Assembly: GCA_030248225.1 (NCBI GenBank)
Contig: JASANE010007193.1
Span: forward strand, 1-64,000
DNA length: 64,000 bases
From: Trileptium ribeirensis
Taxonomy: Eukaryota > Nematoda > Enoplea > Enoplida > Thoracostomopsidae
Direction: 5' to 3'
Numbering within the stretch: the first letter of the stretch is position 1; each line of letters begins with the position of its first letter. The position numbers were made by a program, and so were the translations under genes. The notes beneath the pieces are model-generated. The model was not told the origin of the DNA. It worked only from the letters and a program-made list of their open reading frames with translations, and did not search any database. This document shows, one piece after another, positions 31,001-38,277 of this stretch.

Positions 31001-33389
31001 GAAAGTGTTTGACGCAAAATCTCAGTGGAAGCAATTCCTAATGTCATCAAAATTTTTGCCTTTTTATACTATACACCGTTGGTTTGGACCAAATTTAGGC
31101 TGCTATGCATTCATGAATCTACTAAAAGGGATACATATTTGTTGTATCTAAATATATACAACATTGATGGCCGGTCTTCTACCATTTTTGGAGGAGTTCC
31201 CCTGGCTAGTCGAAAGGGGGGCATTTTCGGCTGCCCCGGCCAAAACGGAGGTTCCCCTCCGGCTCCTACCTCCCGGCAAAATTCGGCACCCCTCGGCAGG
31301 TGAGCCGGGCCTCCCACCTATAATTTCCGAGGTTTGGACTAGCCAGTTCTCGATATTTATCCTATAGAACTATGACCGCCATATCTAAATAAGATAACCA
31401 CAAAACAACCGTATTCATCGAGATAGCTTACCTTGTAGCATATCTTATTTATTCGATTTCTGAACATAGGGCGCACATAGGAGAGTGTTTGTGCAAGGGT
31501 GCCTGACCATTATAACTCTTAACAGCAGCATTTGAGAAAAAAATTAGTCACTCCTGTCGACATAGCAGATCAAATTACACGGCTATATCTGTACAAGAAC
31601 AACGGTTTTCAATTTCCGGACACCTAAGGAACACGTGAGTGTTCCCTGAGGACACTCTGACTCTAGTAATTCATTAATGGAACCACGAAACAACCGACAT
31701 TATCAATAGACTCAGTGGGTCAAATTACGCCATGTGCGAACAAACTTTGAAAAGGTTAACGATTTTCGAGTCACACGGGGATTCTATCCACAAATTTTCT
31801 CTCACAGACATACACACAGAGACACACAAAAGGTCCCGGTATAAGTACGTACAACAGTCCTCACCAGATATGACTGTTGTTCGTTCGATAAGTGTTTGAT
31901 GTTCGTTCCAGTCTTGTTCGAAATTTTTCAGTTTCTGTTCAACAGTGTTCGAATGAGTTATAGGACGCGCTCGACAATATGTTCGAAAGTTGTTCGAGAG
32001 ATATATTATTTATAAGTAAATATTTTTACTTATATATCGCGGTATGCTGCAATTTAGAGTACAAAATGGAGTAGGGGTGTGCGCTTAGCCCATACATGCC
32101 GGCAGGAATGTAACTTCCCCGGACTCCGAACAGCCACGGTGGTTACACCATTGGGATGGGGTGTGCAACCCCTTCTCCCATCTCCCGCGGAGGAAAGTGA
32201 ACTCGCAATCGAAAATATGGCACCGTCGACCAAAAAAGGTTCCCGCCACCGACCTCCCTTACAAAAAATTTTGCCGGCAGGGGTTTTGCTCCACTGCGAT
32301 GACTGTTGCCACCGTCCTTCATGGTGTGGTCTACCCCTTGGCATAAAGGTATGTCGGCATGTATAGCTTCGCTCTCTCATCCCCTGCATACACTTTTGAC
32401 TACTACAACACACTGCTATAATTATTTTAACGACACAGCGCTGATACTGTTAAAACAATGCTAAAAAAACTAAGAACAAAATAAGAAAGTGTTATAAAAT
32501 TATACAACACGAGCACTATAACAGGCTCAAACAATAATTACAAATAATACCTACTGACGTTCTCAGGATTAAATATTTAATAATACCGGTTACTGTAGGA
32601 CGAAGAAATGAATACAATAATATAATGTTTATAGTCAATATGGTATATATAATCTGGAGCACGTACATATGAACACAATACGTACTGCAAGGATATACTA
32701 TGAAATTTTTTGTAAGCGTAAGGGTGTGGACTTCAGTACATTTTCAAACTGCCTGAGCTGTTCGCGTCGTATCTGTTCGAAAGTTGTTCGAGGTATAGAG
32801 TTTGCTTGTTCGAGTTGTGATCGAAAGATTAAAATTTTTGTTCGATGTTCGTTCGAAAGGCAGCACTCATTTCTGGCGAGGACTGTAGGTATGATTTGGC
32901 ACCAGTATAGAAATTGTTCTGAATTTCTTAACTTCTTTTTGTATTTCCGTGATAGTTTTTCATAATACATTTAATGCTTTGACCCTTTAATATTTTTGCT
33001 TAAAAGAAATCAATTCTCTGGATATCCAAGAGCTTTGTTTTATTTACTCAAAGGGCCACGTAACTTTTTATTGAGAAATTTATAATAACTTTCAACGTGA
33101 GATTCGCAAAATTGTACGGTGTTCTGTATGTATTTGCAAATTAATTTTATTTCACCTATCTAGAATGGGCACTCATGAAGATGTCGATACAAGCAGATAT
33201 CGTATCGCAATTTGGAATTATATTCATTCGTTATACGGCATACGGCAAGACGACTACGACTACGCTGAGATCAATATTATGCTATCGATTTCGATGAAGC
33301 GTTTTATTAAAACGCTAACGTGCTATCCACATCGAATGACCGAAGCGCTTCGAAATAGCGTGATGCCCGGGTTTACCTACGCGGAGAGA
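15858..33389 (+). CDS. Sesn: Sestrin gene, seven exons, last exon not found
   Basis: Joined exons: 15858-16013, 19855-20037, 20412-20699, 23258-23531, 27070-27212, 30677-30786, 33164-33389. All junctions are GT-AG and all phases agree, giving 460 codons without a stop. Sestrins restrain mTORC1: leucine-free sestrin binds GATOR2, and the N-terminal half has an alkylhydroperoxidase-like fold. Family hallmarks seen: HHPQYLEA, AAARHDC-Y, LAHRPWEIS, DISWQDHGY, LTYHT, DVDTS, AIWNYIH and DDYDY. Residues aligned with human SESN2 leucine-pocket Thr374, Thr377, Thr386 and Arg390 are Thr382, Thr385, Thr394 and Arg398; Asp414-Asp415 align with the GATOR2-contact Asp406-Asp407. Missing is the last stretch, about 29 residues, which carries the pocket glutamate. 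Intron 7 begins with a satellite grown from the exon 7 boundary. Assignment to sestrin is near certain; the start codon is less so. Confidence 0.93.
16190..16702 (+). repeat. Dispersed repeat, copy in sestrin intron 1 (left part)
   Basis: Direct copy of 14690-15060, with blocks such as TTAGTTGAACGG, GGGTCAAAATGACC and GGTTCGTCGACCTTTTGCCA. It is interrupted at 16703-17764 by the non-LTR element and its target duplication and resumes at 17765-18130, where GACTTCCAGAATATAGTGTG and related blocks match the 400-bp satellite family. Confidence 0.7.
16703..16715. repeat. Target-site duplication, left copy (13 bp)
   Basis: TATACACTAAGCC here is repeated exactly at 17752-17764, on the two sides of the non-LTR insertion. 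A perfect 13-bp duplication is the usual trace of target-primed reverse transcription and implies a recent event. Confidence 0.93.
16716..17591 (+). CDS. Non-LTR retrotransposon RNase H domain and CCHC tail (5'-truncated ORF2)
   Basis: 291 codons plus stop, uninterrupted. Residues 14-131 form an RNase H1-type domain with all four acidic catalytic positions visible: Asp16 in YTDG, Glu53 in FQAEIYAI, Asp79 in FTDSRAA and Asp131 in NERADELAR, with the GHSNIEGN motif just before. The C-terminal part has CDHC-x7-H-x4-C (Cys232, Cys235, His243, Cys248), the zinc-knuckle-like tail found at the end of ORF2 in Jockey-type elements. In the full element this domain removes the RNA template; the endonuclease and reverse transcriptase are missing here through truncation. 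The frame has no natural start codon (GTG at 16773 is the first NTG start-like codon noted), so it is unlikely to be expressed as such. Intact codons indicate a young copy. The clade is not settled. Confidence 0.92.
   Translation, partial: KVSGRVWINTIICYTDGLLVKVNDVKSAGAGFLQGTKSYSYSLGQYCTVFQAEIYAIKMCVDNVVDKNVRNMKIYVFTDSRAAIMALGADQVRSKLVMTCKASLEKLTRQNEVLLVWVPGHSNIEGNERADELARAGASKRPIGVEPILPIARTEVTTMIKSWLHRKFIKKWTQELACKQTKSMISIPDHKRASFLISLSKDKLRQCVQIITGHSWLNYHLHKIKIKEEKKCDHCDNDETSEHVLYNCERFADNRRIILGDKALKQGSLRDCDIRKLCKFIISTGRLRRPT
16716..17751 (+). mobile_element. 5'-truncated non-LTR retrotransposon with (TATC)4 tail
   Basis: A 1036-bp insertion bounded by perfect 13-bp target duplications. The 5' end is a truncation within the coding region: the reading frame is open from the first inserted codon. 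The 3' end is a short untranslated tract (17592-17735) closed by four TATC repeats (17736-17751), a microsatellite tail as used by several Jockey/I-superfamily elements instead of poly(A). It lies in sestrin intron 1 in the sense direction. Confidence 0.93.
17752..17764. repeat. Target-site duplication, right copy (13 bp)
   Basis: TATACACTAAGCC, identical to 16703-16715. Host dispersed-repeat sequence resumes directly after it (GGTCGACTTTGCGTACC). Confidence 0.93.
17765..18130 (+). repeat. Dispersed repeat, copy in sestrin intron 1 (right part)
   Basis: Continuation of the repeat split by the retrotransposon. It shares CAGAATATAGTGTGTCTTCA and the TGTTGAATACGATGATGTCA block with units of the 400-bp satellite at 4.6-10.5 kb. 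Confidence 0.65.
18187..18325. repeat. 52-bp tandem duplication framed by a short inverted repeat
   Basis: ATCACATAATGGC-ACTATA followed by CCACGCTCGCATGC occurs at 18204 and 18256, a period of 52. The pair is framed by CAAGTTACT (near 18189) and its complement AGTAACTTG (near 18316), so the duplicated DNA could sit in the loop of a hairpin. Confidence 0.6.
18326..19854. other. Intron 1 remainder, nothing recognised
   Basis: AT-rich DNA without tandem repeats or coding signatures that I can support; short open frames such as 19524-19772 lack domains. Confidence 0.5.
19855..20037 (+). CDS. Sesn: Sestrin exon 2 (codons 53-113)
   Basis: Acceptor TTCCTTCAG, donor CAG/GTATAT, both phase 0, 61 codons. 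It encodes AAARHDCGYLLNLFHQEF and LLAHRPWEISKRHLQ. The first string is the alkylhydroperoxidase-like active-site region: Cys59 and Tyr61 match the family's Cys and Tyr, but the position of the catalytic His (SESN2 His132) holds Phe66, with His67 next to it. LAHRPW is nearly invariant in sestrins. Confidence 0.93.
20412..20699 (+). CDS. Sesn: Sestrin exon 3 (codons 114-209)
   Basis: Acceptor AATTACAG, donor TTG/GTGAGT, phase 0 at both ends, 96 codons. It starts with SISQLIQALVVMAHVHALSS and CYGLGI, the helix of the N-terminal domain that in human reads close to LAELVHAVVLLTHYH. It continues into a Ser/Gln/Thr-rich low-complexity stretch, the start of the disordered linker between the two sestrin domains. 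Confidence 0.92.
20930..21245 (+). repeat. Dispersed repeat, plus copy
   Basis: Matches the reverse complement of 28100-28400. Shared strings include CGTGTCAGAAACACTGCCAA, TTTTTGGCTTCTGAA (versus TTTTTGGCTTCAGAA) and TGTACTTTGGACCGATT, ending in a GC-rich tail with GAACCAGGG. It is a 300-bp interspersed element with no coding content. Confidence 0.75.
21420..22050 (+). repeat. Dispersed repeat of about 600 bp, copy 1
   Basis: Aligns by eye with 24860-25440 in the same orientation: TGTTAGTGTTTGATTG, TTTGTTTTTATGTTGTACAAA versus TTTGTTTTTATGTCATACAAA, and CGTGAAACTGGAAC followed by AACCGGAACC. The two are clearly diverged. Non-coding. Confidence 0.65.
23258..23531 (+). CDS. Sesn: Sestrin exon 4 (codons 210-300 and one base of 301)
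   Basis: Acceptor CTTACTACAG, donor GTAGGT, enters phase 0 and leaves after one base of a codon. Rich in Ser, Lys and Gln, then GVLISRLEELNANN, which aligns with the VEALMEKMRQLQ-type helix of the vertebrate linker. The rest (KAEKTERFVDVYRQSCE) is not conserved in any way I can confirm. Confidence 0.85.
23908..24333. repeat. Tandem duplication of 213 bp (two copies)
   Basis: Two nearly identical copies begin with ACCATAGCCTG at 23908 and 24121 and run through GGGGAGCCTAAAATACCTGG to the CCATTCCCCCA end. Only a few substitutions separate them, so the event is recent. Confidence 0.9.
24860..25440 (+). repeat. Dispersed repeat of about 600 bp, copy 2
   Basis: Diverged copy of 21420-22050, same orientation, ending in a segment with AACCGGAACCTAACTCCGG. 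No coding frame. Confidence 0.65.
25871..26705. mobile_element. TIR element, family with CCTTAAGATGTGTGCA near its ends
   Basis: The strongest inverted pair is CATTTACCTTAAGATGTGTG (25956 region) with its complement ending near 26610, each followed inwards by AGGGCCGGATT-TGTCACA. The homology continues outwards through AAACGAACGTAAAAA (25922 and 26633) to GGACAGAAATA (25871) and TATTTTTGTCC (26695-26705), so the imperfect TIRs may reach about 130 bp. The 835-bp body has no frame, so it is non-autonomous. A nearly full relative is at 46617-47240 and half copies are at 36720 and 38880. Confidence 0.75.
26633..26652. repeat. Short perfect hairpin
   Basis: CGTTCGTTT and AAACGAACG are exact complements of 9 bases with a 2-base loop, inside the right end of the TIR element; a third CGTTCGTTC follows at 26660. 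Confidence 0.7.
27070..27212 (+). CDS. Sesn: Sestrin exon 5 (end of codon 301 to codon 348)
   Basis: Too short to stand out by itself, but it bridges the phase left by exon 4. Acceptor TATATGTTCTAG, two bases complete an Ile codon, 47 codons follow, donor ATGCAT/GTACGA in phase 0. LSFCYIDFMKRKD aligns with the TSYGYKDFSRHG-type segment just before the DYxWEDHGY motif of vertebrate sestrins, and it joins directly to DISWQDHGY of exon 6. Confidence 0.85.
27213..30676 (+). other. Sestrin intron 5 (3.5 kb)
   Basis: Contains the minus copy of the 300-bp dispersed repeat, a G12 run at 28436-28447, and otherwise AT-rich DNA. No gene is recognised at 28.5-30.67 kb. Confidence 0.7.
28100..28400 (-). 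repeat. Dispersed repeat, minus copy
   Basis: Reverse complement of 20930-21245 at the level of clear block matches (AATCGGTCCAAAGTACA, TTGGCAGTGTTTCTGACACG). It is flanked by GC-rich stretches with GCCCCCTGGCAAAATTTTG-like blocks, recurring at 28395-28470 and in related form at 31170-31330. Confidence 0.75.
30677..30786 (+). CDS. Sesn: Sestrin exon 6 (codons 349-384 and two bases of 385)
   Basis: Acceptor AAATTTCAG, donor AC/GTAAGT, a strong consensus. It encodes DISWQDHGYAV, LSELVDQKF and IIKNLTYH. DHGY is a sestrin signature. Thr382 aligns with leucine-contact Thr374 of human SESN2, and Thr385, split over the junction, with Thr377. Confidence 0.95.
31170..31330 (-). repeat. GC-rich repeat fragment related to 28.1 kb
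   Basis: On the minus strand GGTGGGAGGCCCGG and GGTGCCGAATTTTGCC parallel the GGGTGGGAGGCCCTGG and GGGCATTTTGCC-type blocks around 28.1-28.4 kb. GC content stands out sharply from the intron. Confidence 0.55.
31860..32005. repeat. TTCG-rich repeat cluster 1
   Basis: GTTCG recurs many times; GTTCGAAAGTTGTTCGAG near 31980 is repeated exactly near 32776. The two clusters lie on either side of the TIR element at 32091. Confidence 0.6.
32091..32364. mobile_element. Whole copy of the CATACATGCCGGC TIR family
   Basis: Left end CATACATGCCGGCAGG (32091), right end TGTCGGCATGTAT (32352-32364), inverted complements with one mismatch; 274 bp. Less GC-rich than the copy at 3198 but with matching internal order. 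Non-coding. Confidence 0.68.
32760..32875. repeat. TTCG-rich repeat cluster 2
   Basis: Shares GTTCGAAAGTTGTTCGAG with cluster 1 and contains further TTCGTTCGAAAG and TGTTCGATGTTCG blocks. Confidence 0.6.
33164..33389 (+). CDS. Sesn: Sestrin exon 7 (end of codon 385 to codon 460)
   Basis: Acceptor CACCTATCTAG; one base completes Thr385; 75 codons to the donor GAGAGA/GTGAGT. It encodes DVDTSRYRIAIWNYIH, GIRQDDYDYAEIN and FIKTLTCYP, the best conserved part of the sestrin C-terminal domain. Thr394 and Arg398 align with leucine-pocket Thr386 and Arg390, Asp414-Asp415 with the GATOR2-contact pair. At the site of pocket Trp444, at the same spacing from the Arg, stands Met452. If the donor is not used, translation runs 33 more codons into the repeat and stops at 33486-33488. 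Confidence 0.95.
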
Positions 33390-35275
33390 GTGAGTTGGGA
33401 TAATTTAGTGTACTATCCAGATCGAATGACCGAGGCGCTTCGAAATAGTGTGATGCCCGAGTTAACCTACGCGGAGCAAATCAGTTGAAATAATTTAATG
33501 TACTATCCACATCAAATGGCGAGGCATTGAAAATAGTGCAATGTCCGGGTTTACCTACGCGGAGCAAATAAGTTGAAATAATTTAATGTGCTATCCACAT
33601 CGAATGACCGAGGTGCTTCGAAATAGCGTGATGCCCCGGCTTACCTATGTGGAGCGAGTGAGTTGAAATAATTTAATGTGCTATCCACATCGAATGACCG
33701 AGGCGCTTCGAAATAGCGTGGTGCCTGGGTTTACCTACGCGGAGCGAGTGAGATGGAATAATTTAATGTGCTATCCAGATCGAATGATCGAGGCGCTTCG
33801 AAATAGTGTGATGCACAAGTTAATTTACGCGGAGCGAATCAGTTGAGATAATTTAATGTATTATCCACATGAAATGGCGAGGCGCTTCAAAAGAGTGTGA
33901 TGGCCCGGGTTTACCTGCGCGGAGCGAGTGAGTTGGAATAATTTAATGTGCTATCCAGATCGAATGATCGAGGCGCTTCGAAATAGTGTGATGCCCAAGT
34001 TAATTTACGTGGAGCGAATCAGTTGAAATAATTTAATCCACATCAAAATGGCGAGGCGCTTCAAAAGAGCGTGATGGCCCGGGTTTACCTACGCGGAGCA
34101 CATAAGTTGAAATAATTTAATGTGCTATCCACATCGAATGACCGAGGTGCTTCGAAATAGCGTGATGCCCCGGCTTCCCTCTGTGGAGCGAACGAGTTGG
34201 GATAATTTAATTTACTGTCCAGATCGAATGAACGACGCGCTTCGAAATAGTGTGATGCCCGGGTTTACCTACGCGGAGCGAGTTAGTTGAAATAATTTAA
34301 TGTACTATCCACATCAAATGGCGAGGCGCTTCAAAACAGTCTAATACCCGGGTTTACCTATGTGGAGCGAGTGAGTTAAAATAATTTAATGTGCTATCCA
34401 CATCGAATGACCGAGGTGCTTCCAAATAGCGTTATGCCCAAGTTAATTTACGTGGAGCGAATCAGTTGAAATAATTTAATCCACATCAAAATGGCGAGGC
34501 GCTTCAAAAGAGCGTGATGGCCCGGGTTTACCTACGCGGAGCACATAAGTTGAAATAATTTAATGTGCTATCCACATCGAATGACCGAGGTGCTTTGAAA
34601 TAGCGTGATGCCCCGGCTTCCCTCTGTGGAGCGAACGAGTTGGGATAATTTAATTTACTGTCCAGATCGAATGAACGACGCGCTTCGAAATAGTGTGATG
34701 CCCGGGTTTACCTACGCGGAGCGAGTTAGTTGAAATAATTTAATGTACTATCCACATCAAATGGCGAGGCGCTTCAAAACAGTGTAATACCCGGGTTTAC
34801 CTATGTGGAGCGAGTGAGTTAAAATAATTTAATGTGCTATCCACATCGAATGACCGAGGTGCTTCCAAATAGCGTTATGCCAGGGTTTACCTGTGTGGAG
34901 CGAGTGAGCTGGGATAATTTAATTTACTGTCCAGATCGAATGAACGACGCGCTTCGAAATAGTGTGATGCCCGGGTTTACCTACGCGGAGCGAGTTAGTT
35001 GAAATAATTTAATGTACTATCCACATCAAATGGCGAGGCGCTTCAAAACAGTGTAATACCCGGGTTTACCTATGTGGAGCGAGTGAGTTAAAATAATTTA
35101 ATGTTCTATCCTCATCGAATGAACGGGGCGTTTCAAAATAGGGCGATGCCCTGGCTTATCTACGCGGAGCGAGTGAGTTGGGATAATTTAATTTACAGAC
35201 CTGATCGGATGACCGAGGCGGTTCGAAATGGTGTGATGCCCGGGCTTACCTACGGGGAGCGAGTGAGTTGAAATA
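33323..35275 (+). repeat. 90-bp tandem array made from the sestrin exon 7/intron 7 boundary
   Basis: About 21 units; CTATCC marks starts at 33323, 33413, 33503, 33591, 33681 and 33771. The first unit is the genuine gene sequence: 67 bases of exon 7 (codons from CYP to the last Arg) plus 23 bases of intron 7 with the GTGAGT donor. Later units keep the exon-derived part and the junction GCGGAGCGA-GTGAGTTG, but many have lost the donor (AATCAGT, CATAAGT, AACGAGT). The array starts within the exon and ends in ordinary DNA after about 35275. Confidence 0.95.
34011..34896 (+). repeat. 443-bp higher-order repeat inside the 90-bp array
   Basis: Five-unit blocks at 34011-34453 and 34454-34896 are almost identical, including the shortened unit with AATTTAATCCACATCAAAATGG and the CTCTGTGGAGCGAACGAG variant. 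A further partial copy starts near 34910. The pattern shows recent unequal exchange. Confidence 0.85.
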
Positions 35276-35962
35276 TTTTAATGGGGACAGTAAATTTTGG
35301 CTAAGCATTGGTTGTGCTACGATCAAGTTAGTGCTTGAATTAGAGTTATTGATTGTCATGGTATTGAAAATAATTTTCGCCTGGAGCAATCAAGTTTCAT
35401 CAACATCGCGAGTTTGACCTTATAACTTGCAAGTTTGGCCCTTATTTTGATTGTTACCGTAATAATATGCGCCGTCATGAGCAGGTGAATCCATGTTTTT
35501 GAAAATTTATTTTGAATAACTGTACTTGTGGTGCTAAATATATTTTATATTAATGATATATACACAATGTCTGTCACCAAATACCAGATATGGAACAATT
35601 TTATCATCATATAATCTCCAATTATAGTATAATTGTATTTCACGTGTTTTGCGTTGATGCAGCGACATATAAAATGACTAAATGTTGTAGATAAAAATTG
35701 TTGCTGTATAGCTCCGCGGTGCTGGAACTTATTCAAATCTTAGGTGGAGCTATGTCAATATTGTAGAGGCACATTGTGTCTATTTGTCCCATCAACAAAA
35801 CTCTGAGGGTTCTCCAATTAGTCCTCACCCCGACCACTCCTCACCCCGACTCCTTCCCCTACCACTCCTCACTCCGACTTCACCCATTTCATGCCCATGT
35901 CGTCAGACCAATGCCAGCAATACGTTGTATGTAGTACTTCGTTCAGTTACGTATTGCTCTCT
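35276..35962. other. Spacer between satellite and palindrome
   Basis: AT-rich, with a short C-rich tandem motif (CCTCACCCCGAC and variants) at 35820-35885. No match to the expected final sestrin exon. Confidence 0.5.
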
Positions 35963-37489
35963 CCGCGTGTGACTATGTTTATCTTACCAATTTTCCTAAA
36001 CGATTGTAGACTAGAACAGCGCACCGAACCATACTTCTACGTTTGATTTTGTATTTCTGAAATAGCTACAGTTCAGCTCTCCTGTAAATGCATTAGAAAA
36101 ACCACCTTACAAGCAAATTATTCCTCTGAATATTGTCCGTTACTTAAATCATCATCATTGTTTCATGAGATGACCTGCCTTAAAGAAAGATCTGTTGTTC
36201 ACATAGCTGAAACCACTATTAACGTCAGAAAGATCTTTCCTGTTAGTTCACCCCAAGCCAAATCTCGTCTATTTTGAAGATACCACGATAATTTTTGTAC
36301 CTTTGACTCAGCTGGACGAGCTGAGTCGAAAAGTATCCATTAGGGTCATTTTATGCAAAACAATTTTTGGGTTTTTTAGGTTACCAATGCTAACCAAATA
36401 TTTTTGAGGAAAATTCTCGATAAATGTATAGTTTCATATATTTTGGAATCGCATTGGCGAGCTGAGCCAAATACTGGGGTAAAATCACTATAATAAGATC
36501 ATAGGATCAAAGAGTTATTGTCATTTATGTCAATCCTAAAGCCTCAGCAAAGGCTTAATGAATACCCCATTGCCAATGATTAAGGTCAGAGTTTAGAATA
36601 CGATGCTCACGATTTGTCCTCACCTGTCTTATCGTTCTTGTGCATTAGGGTCTGAACTAAAGATTTTCTCGCAGCACAATTGGCTAAACCGAACATAATA
36701 AATATTTTTTGAATACTTCGTCCCAGCTATCGAAACCTAAAACATCGCTGCTTCCGGCTCGTACAAACATACCAGCATACCATAGCTGTTTATTTTGTTT
36801 ATAACACACCAGATGTGGCTACGCCTTTTTGTCGCTCGCCGAAATGAGCTCTTTTACAGAATTCGGCTCTAGGTGCACACATCTTAAGGTAAATAATACT
36901 ATTAGGCAGGTCCACAAAACCATAACTTTGCTAATGGTCTGAGCACTGTATTCATTTCAATTTGGAATAAGATAACAAGCAATAAAAGCCTAAGGTCATA
37001 GGAGTCGAAGGTTTGTCGGCTTAGGGAAAAGGGGTCGACGGTCTTGGCGAGGCAGGAGTTTTGGTCGATATGTAAGAACTCAAAACTTTCCCTAATTTTA
37101 CAAAAATTTTCTAAATCTTGACCAATTTGAAATCAGTTTTTCCTAGTTTCTCCTTTTTTTGCCAATTTTACCACATTTTTGGGCCGTTTTTATACAATTT
37201 GGGTAATATTTTCCGTGTTTCTTAGGCGCGCGGCTGGGCGGGTGAGGCGAGCGGAACAGATTTGGTGGGTTCCGCGGAGATCCGACCGTTAGTGGTTGCT
37301 CCTATCGACACCTATGTCTAGGGTGTATACTTCTTATGTTGTTTTATTAAATCTAGCAAAAGAATTTATTCTCGTAACTTGTTTAAACGTATAAAATTGT
37401 TAGAATATCATCAAACGATGTATGCGGATAGAACAATCTGAACAAATATTGGAATATACGAAAAACATCGCTAAAAACGATTTTATTTT
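35963..37489 (-). repeat. Left arm of a 3.8-kb palindrome
   Basis: Reverse complement of 38278-39797 over about 1.5 kb at high identity. From outside in it holds the 5' part of the reverse-transcriptase element (to about 36655), half of the TIR element (36656-36900) and the Y segment (36900-37489). Confidence 0.9.
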
Positions 37490-38277
37490 CCGATTATGTA
37501 GAATTTCTCCCGAATAGACGCGTCGAAAGAGGTTCCGTTGTTTAAGGGTCGTTGGAAAATTTAGAATTGTTTAGATGCCAATTAGGCCGGTACGTAAACT
37601 GTTTGATGCAAATTCTTACAATTCTTCTACCGTGTCAACAGCCCTGGAAGACTGGGTCTTTTTAAACGACTTTACCGGAATTTTTACTAGAAACGTTCCA
37701 GGATCAAGGCTCGAAATTTTAGTGAGATGCCTAGCGCGGATCCTTACTAATACTCAACTAACTTTTGCCTGAACGGCTGCCTACAGGTCGCTCTAGTTCC
37801 CTGCTTTAGTTGCCTTACCCTCCCCCGTGTCCCTGTGTCCTTTCCCCTTCTTTGTGTGCTTCTTATCTCCTTAACCCTTTCACACCACTAAAATTAGCCC
37901 CCGGGTCTAAAACAAAATGGCGACCCGGCGAGCGGGAACCAATCAAGGCTTTAAATTTGGCGTGCAACCTAACTCGTGATTTTCTTCGGACTGCACTTAC
38001 AGGAGCATGGAGCATCCTTAGGACACACCCGCACCCGCACATTTATGTGACACGACGCCTAAACCAACATGACTCAACATGATAGTATACTTTTACACTC
38101 ATTTGCCAGATCTATTCTACCTCGCAACACTAACAATACCATTCTAATTTCCACGCATTTCCTGCCACATTTAATCGCAGCTATTCCACAAATTTAAGTT
38201 GCATTTCAAACTGGGATTATTACTTATCAGGCATTTGTACAGCCTCAGGCCATTCTGGAGAAATTTACACAATCCCT
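37490..38277 (+). repeat. Palindrome loop, X segment copy 1
   Basis: Unique between the arms but present again as a direct copy at 45246-46017. It contains the 65-codon frame 37575-37772 with LEDWVFLNDFTG, shared with the second copy but shifted downstream by indels, and ends in AAATTTACACAATCCC. Confidence 0.85.

Larger units (their letters stand above)
30787..33163 (+). other. Sestrin intron 6 (2.4 kb)
   Basis: Carries a GC-rich repeat fragment (31170-31330), two clusters of a TTCG-rich repeat, and a TIR element between those clusters. A 98-codon plus frame at 32669-32965 overlaps the second TTCG cluster and has no domain. Confidence 0.75.
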
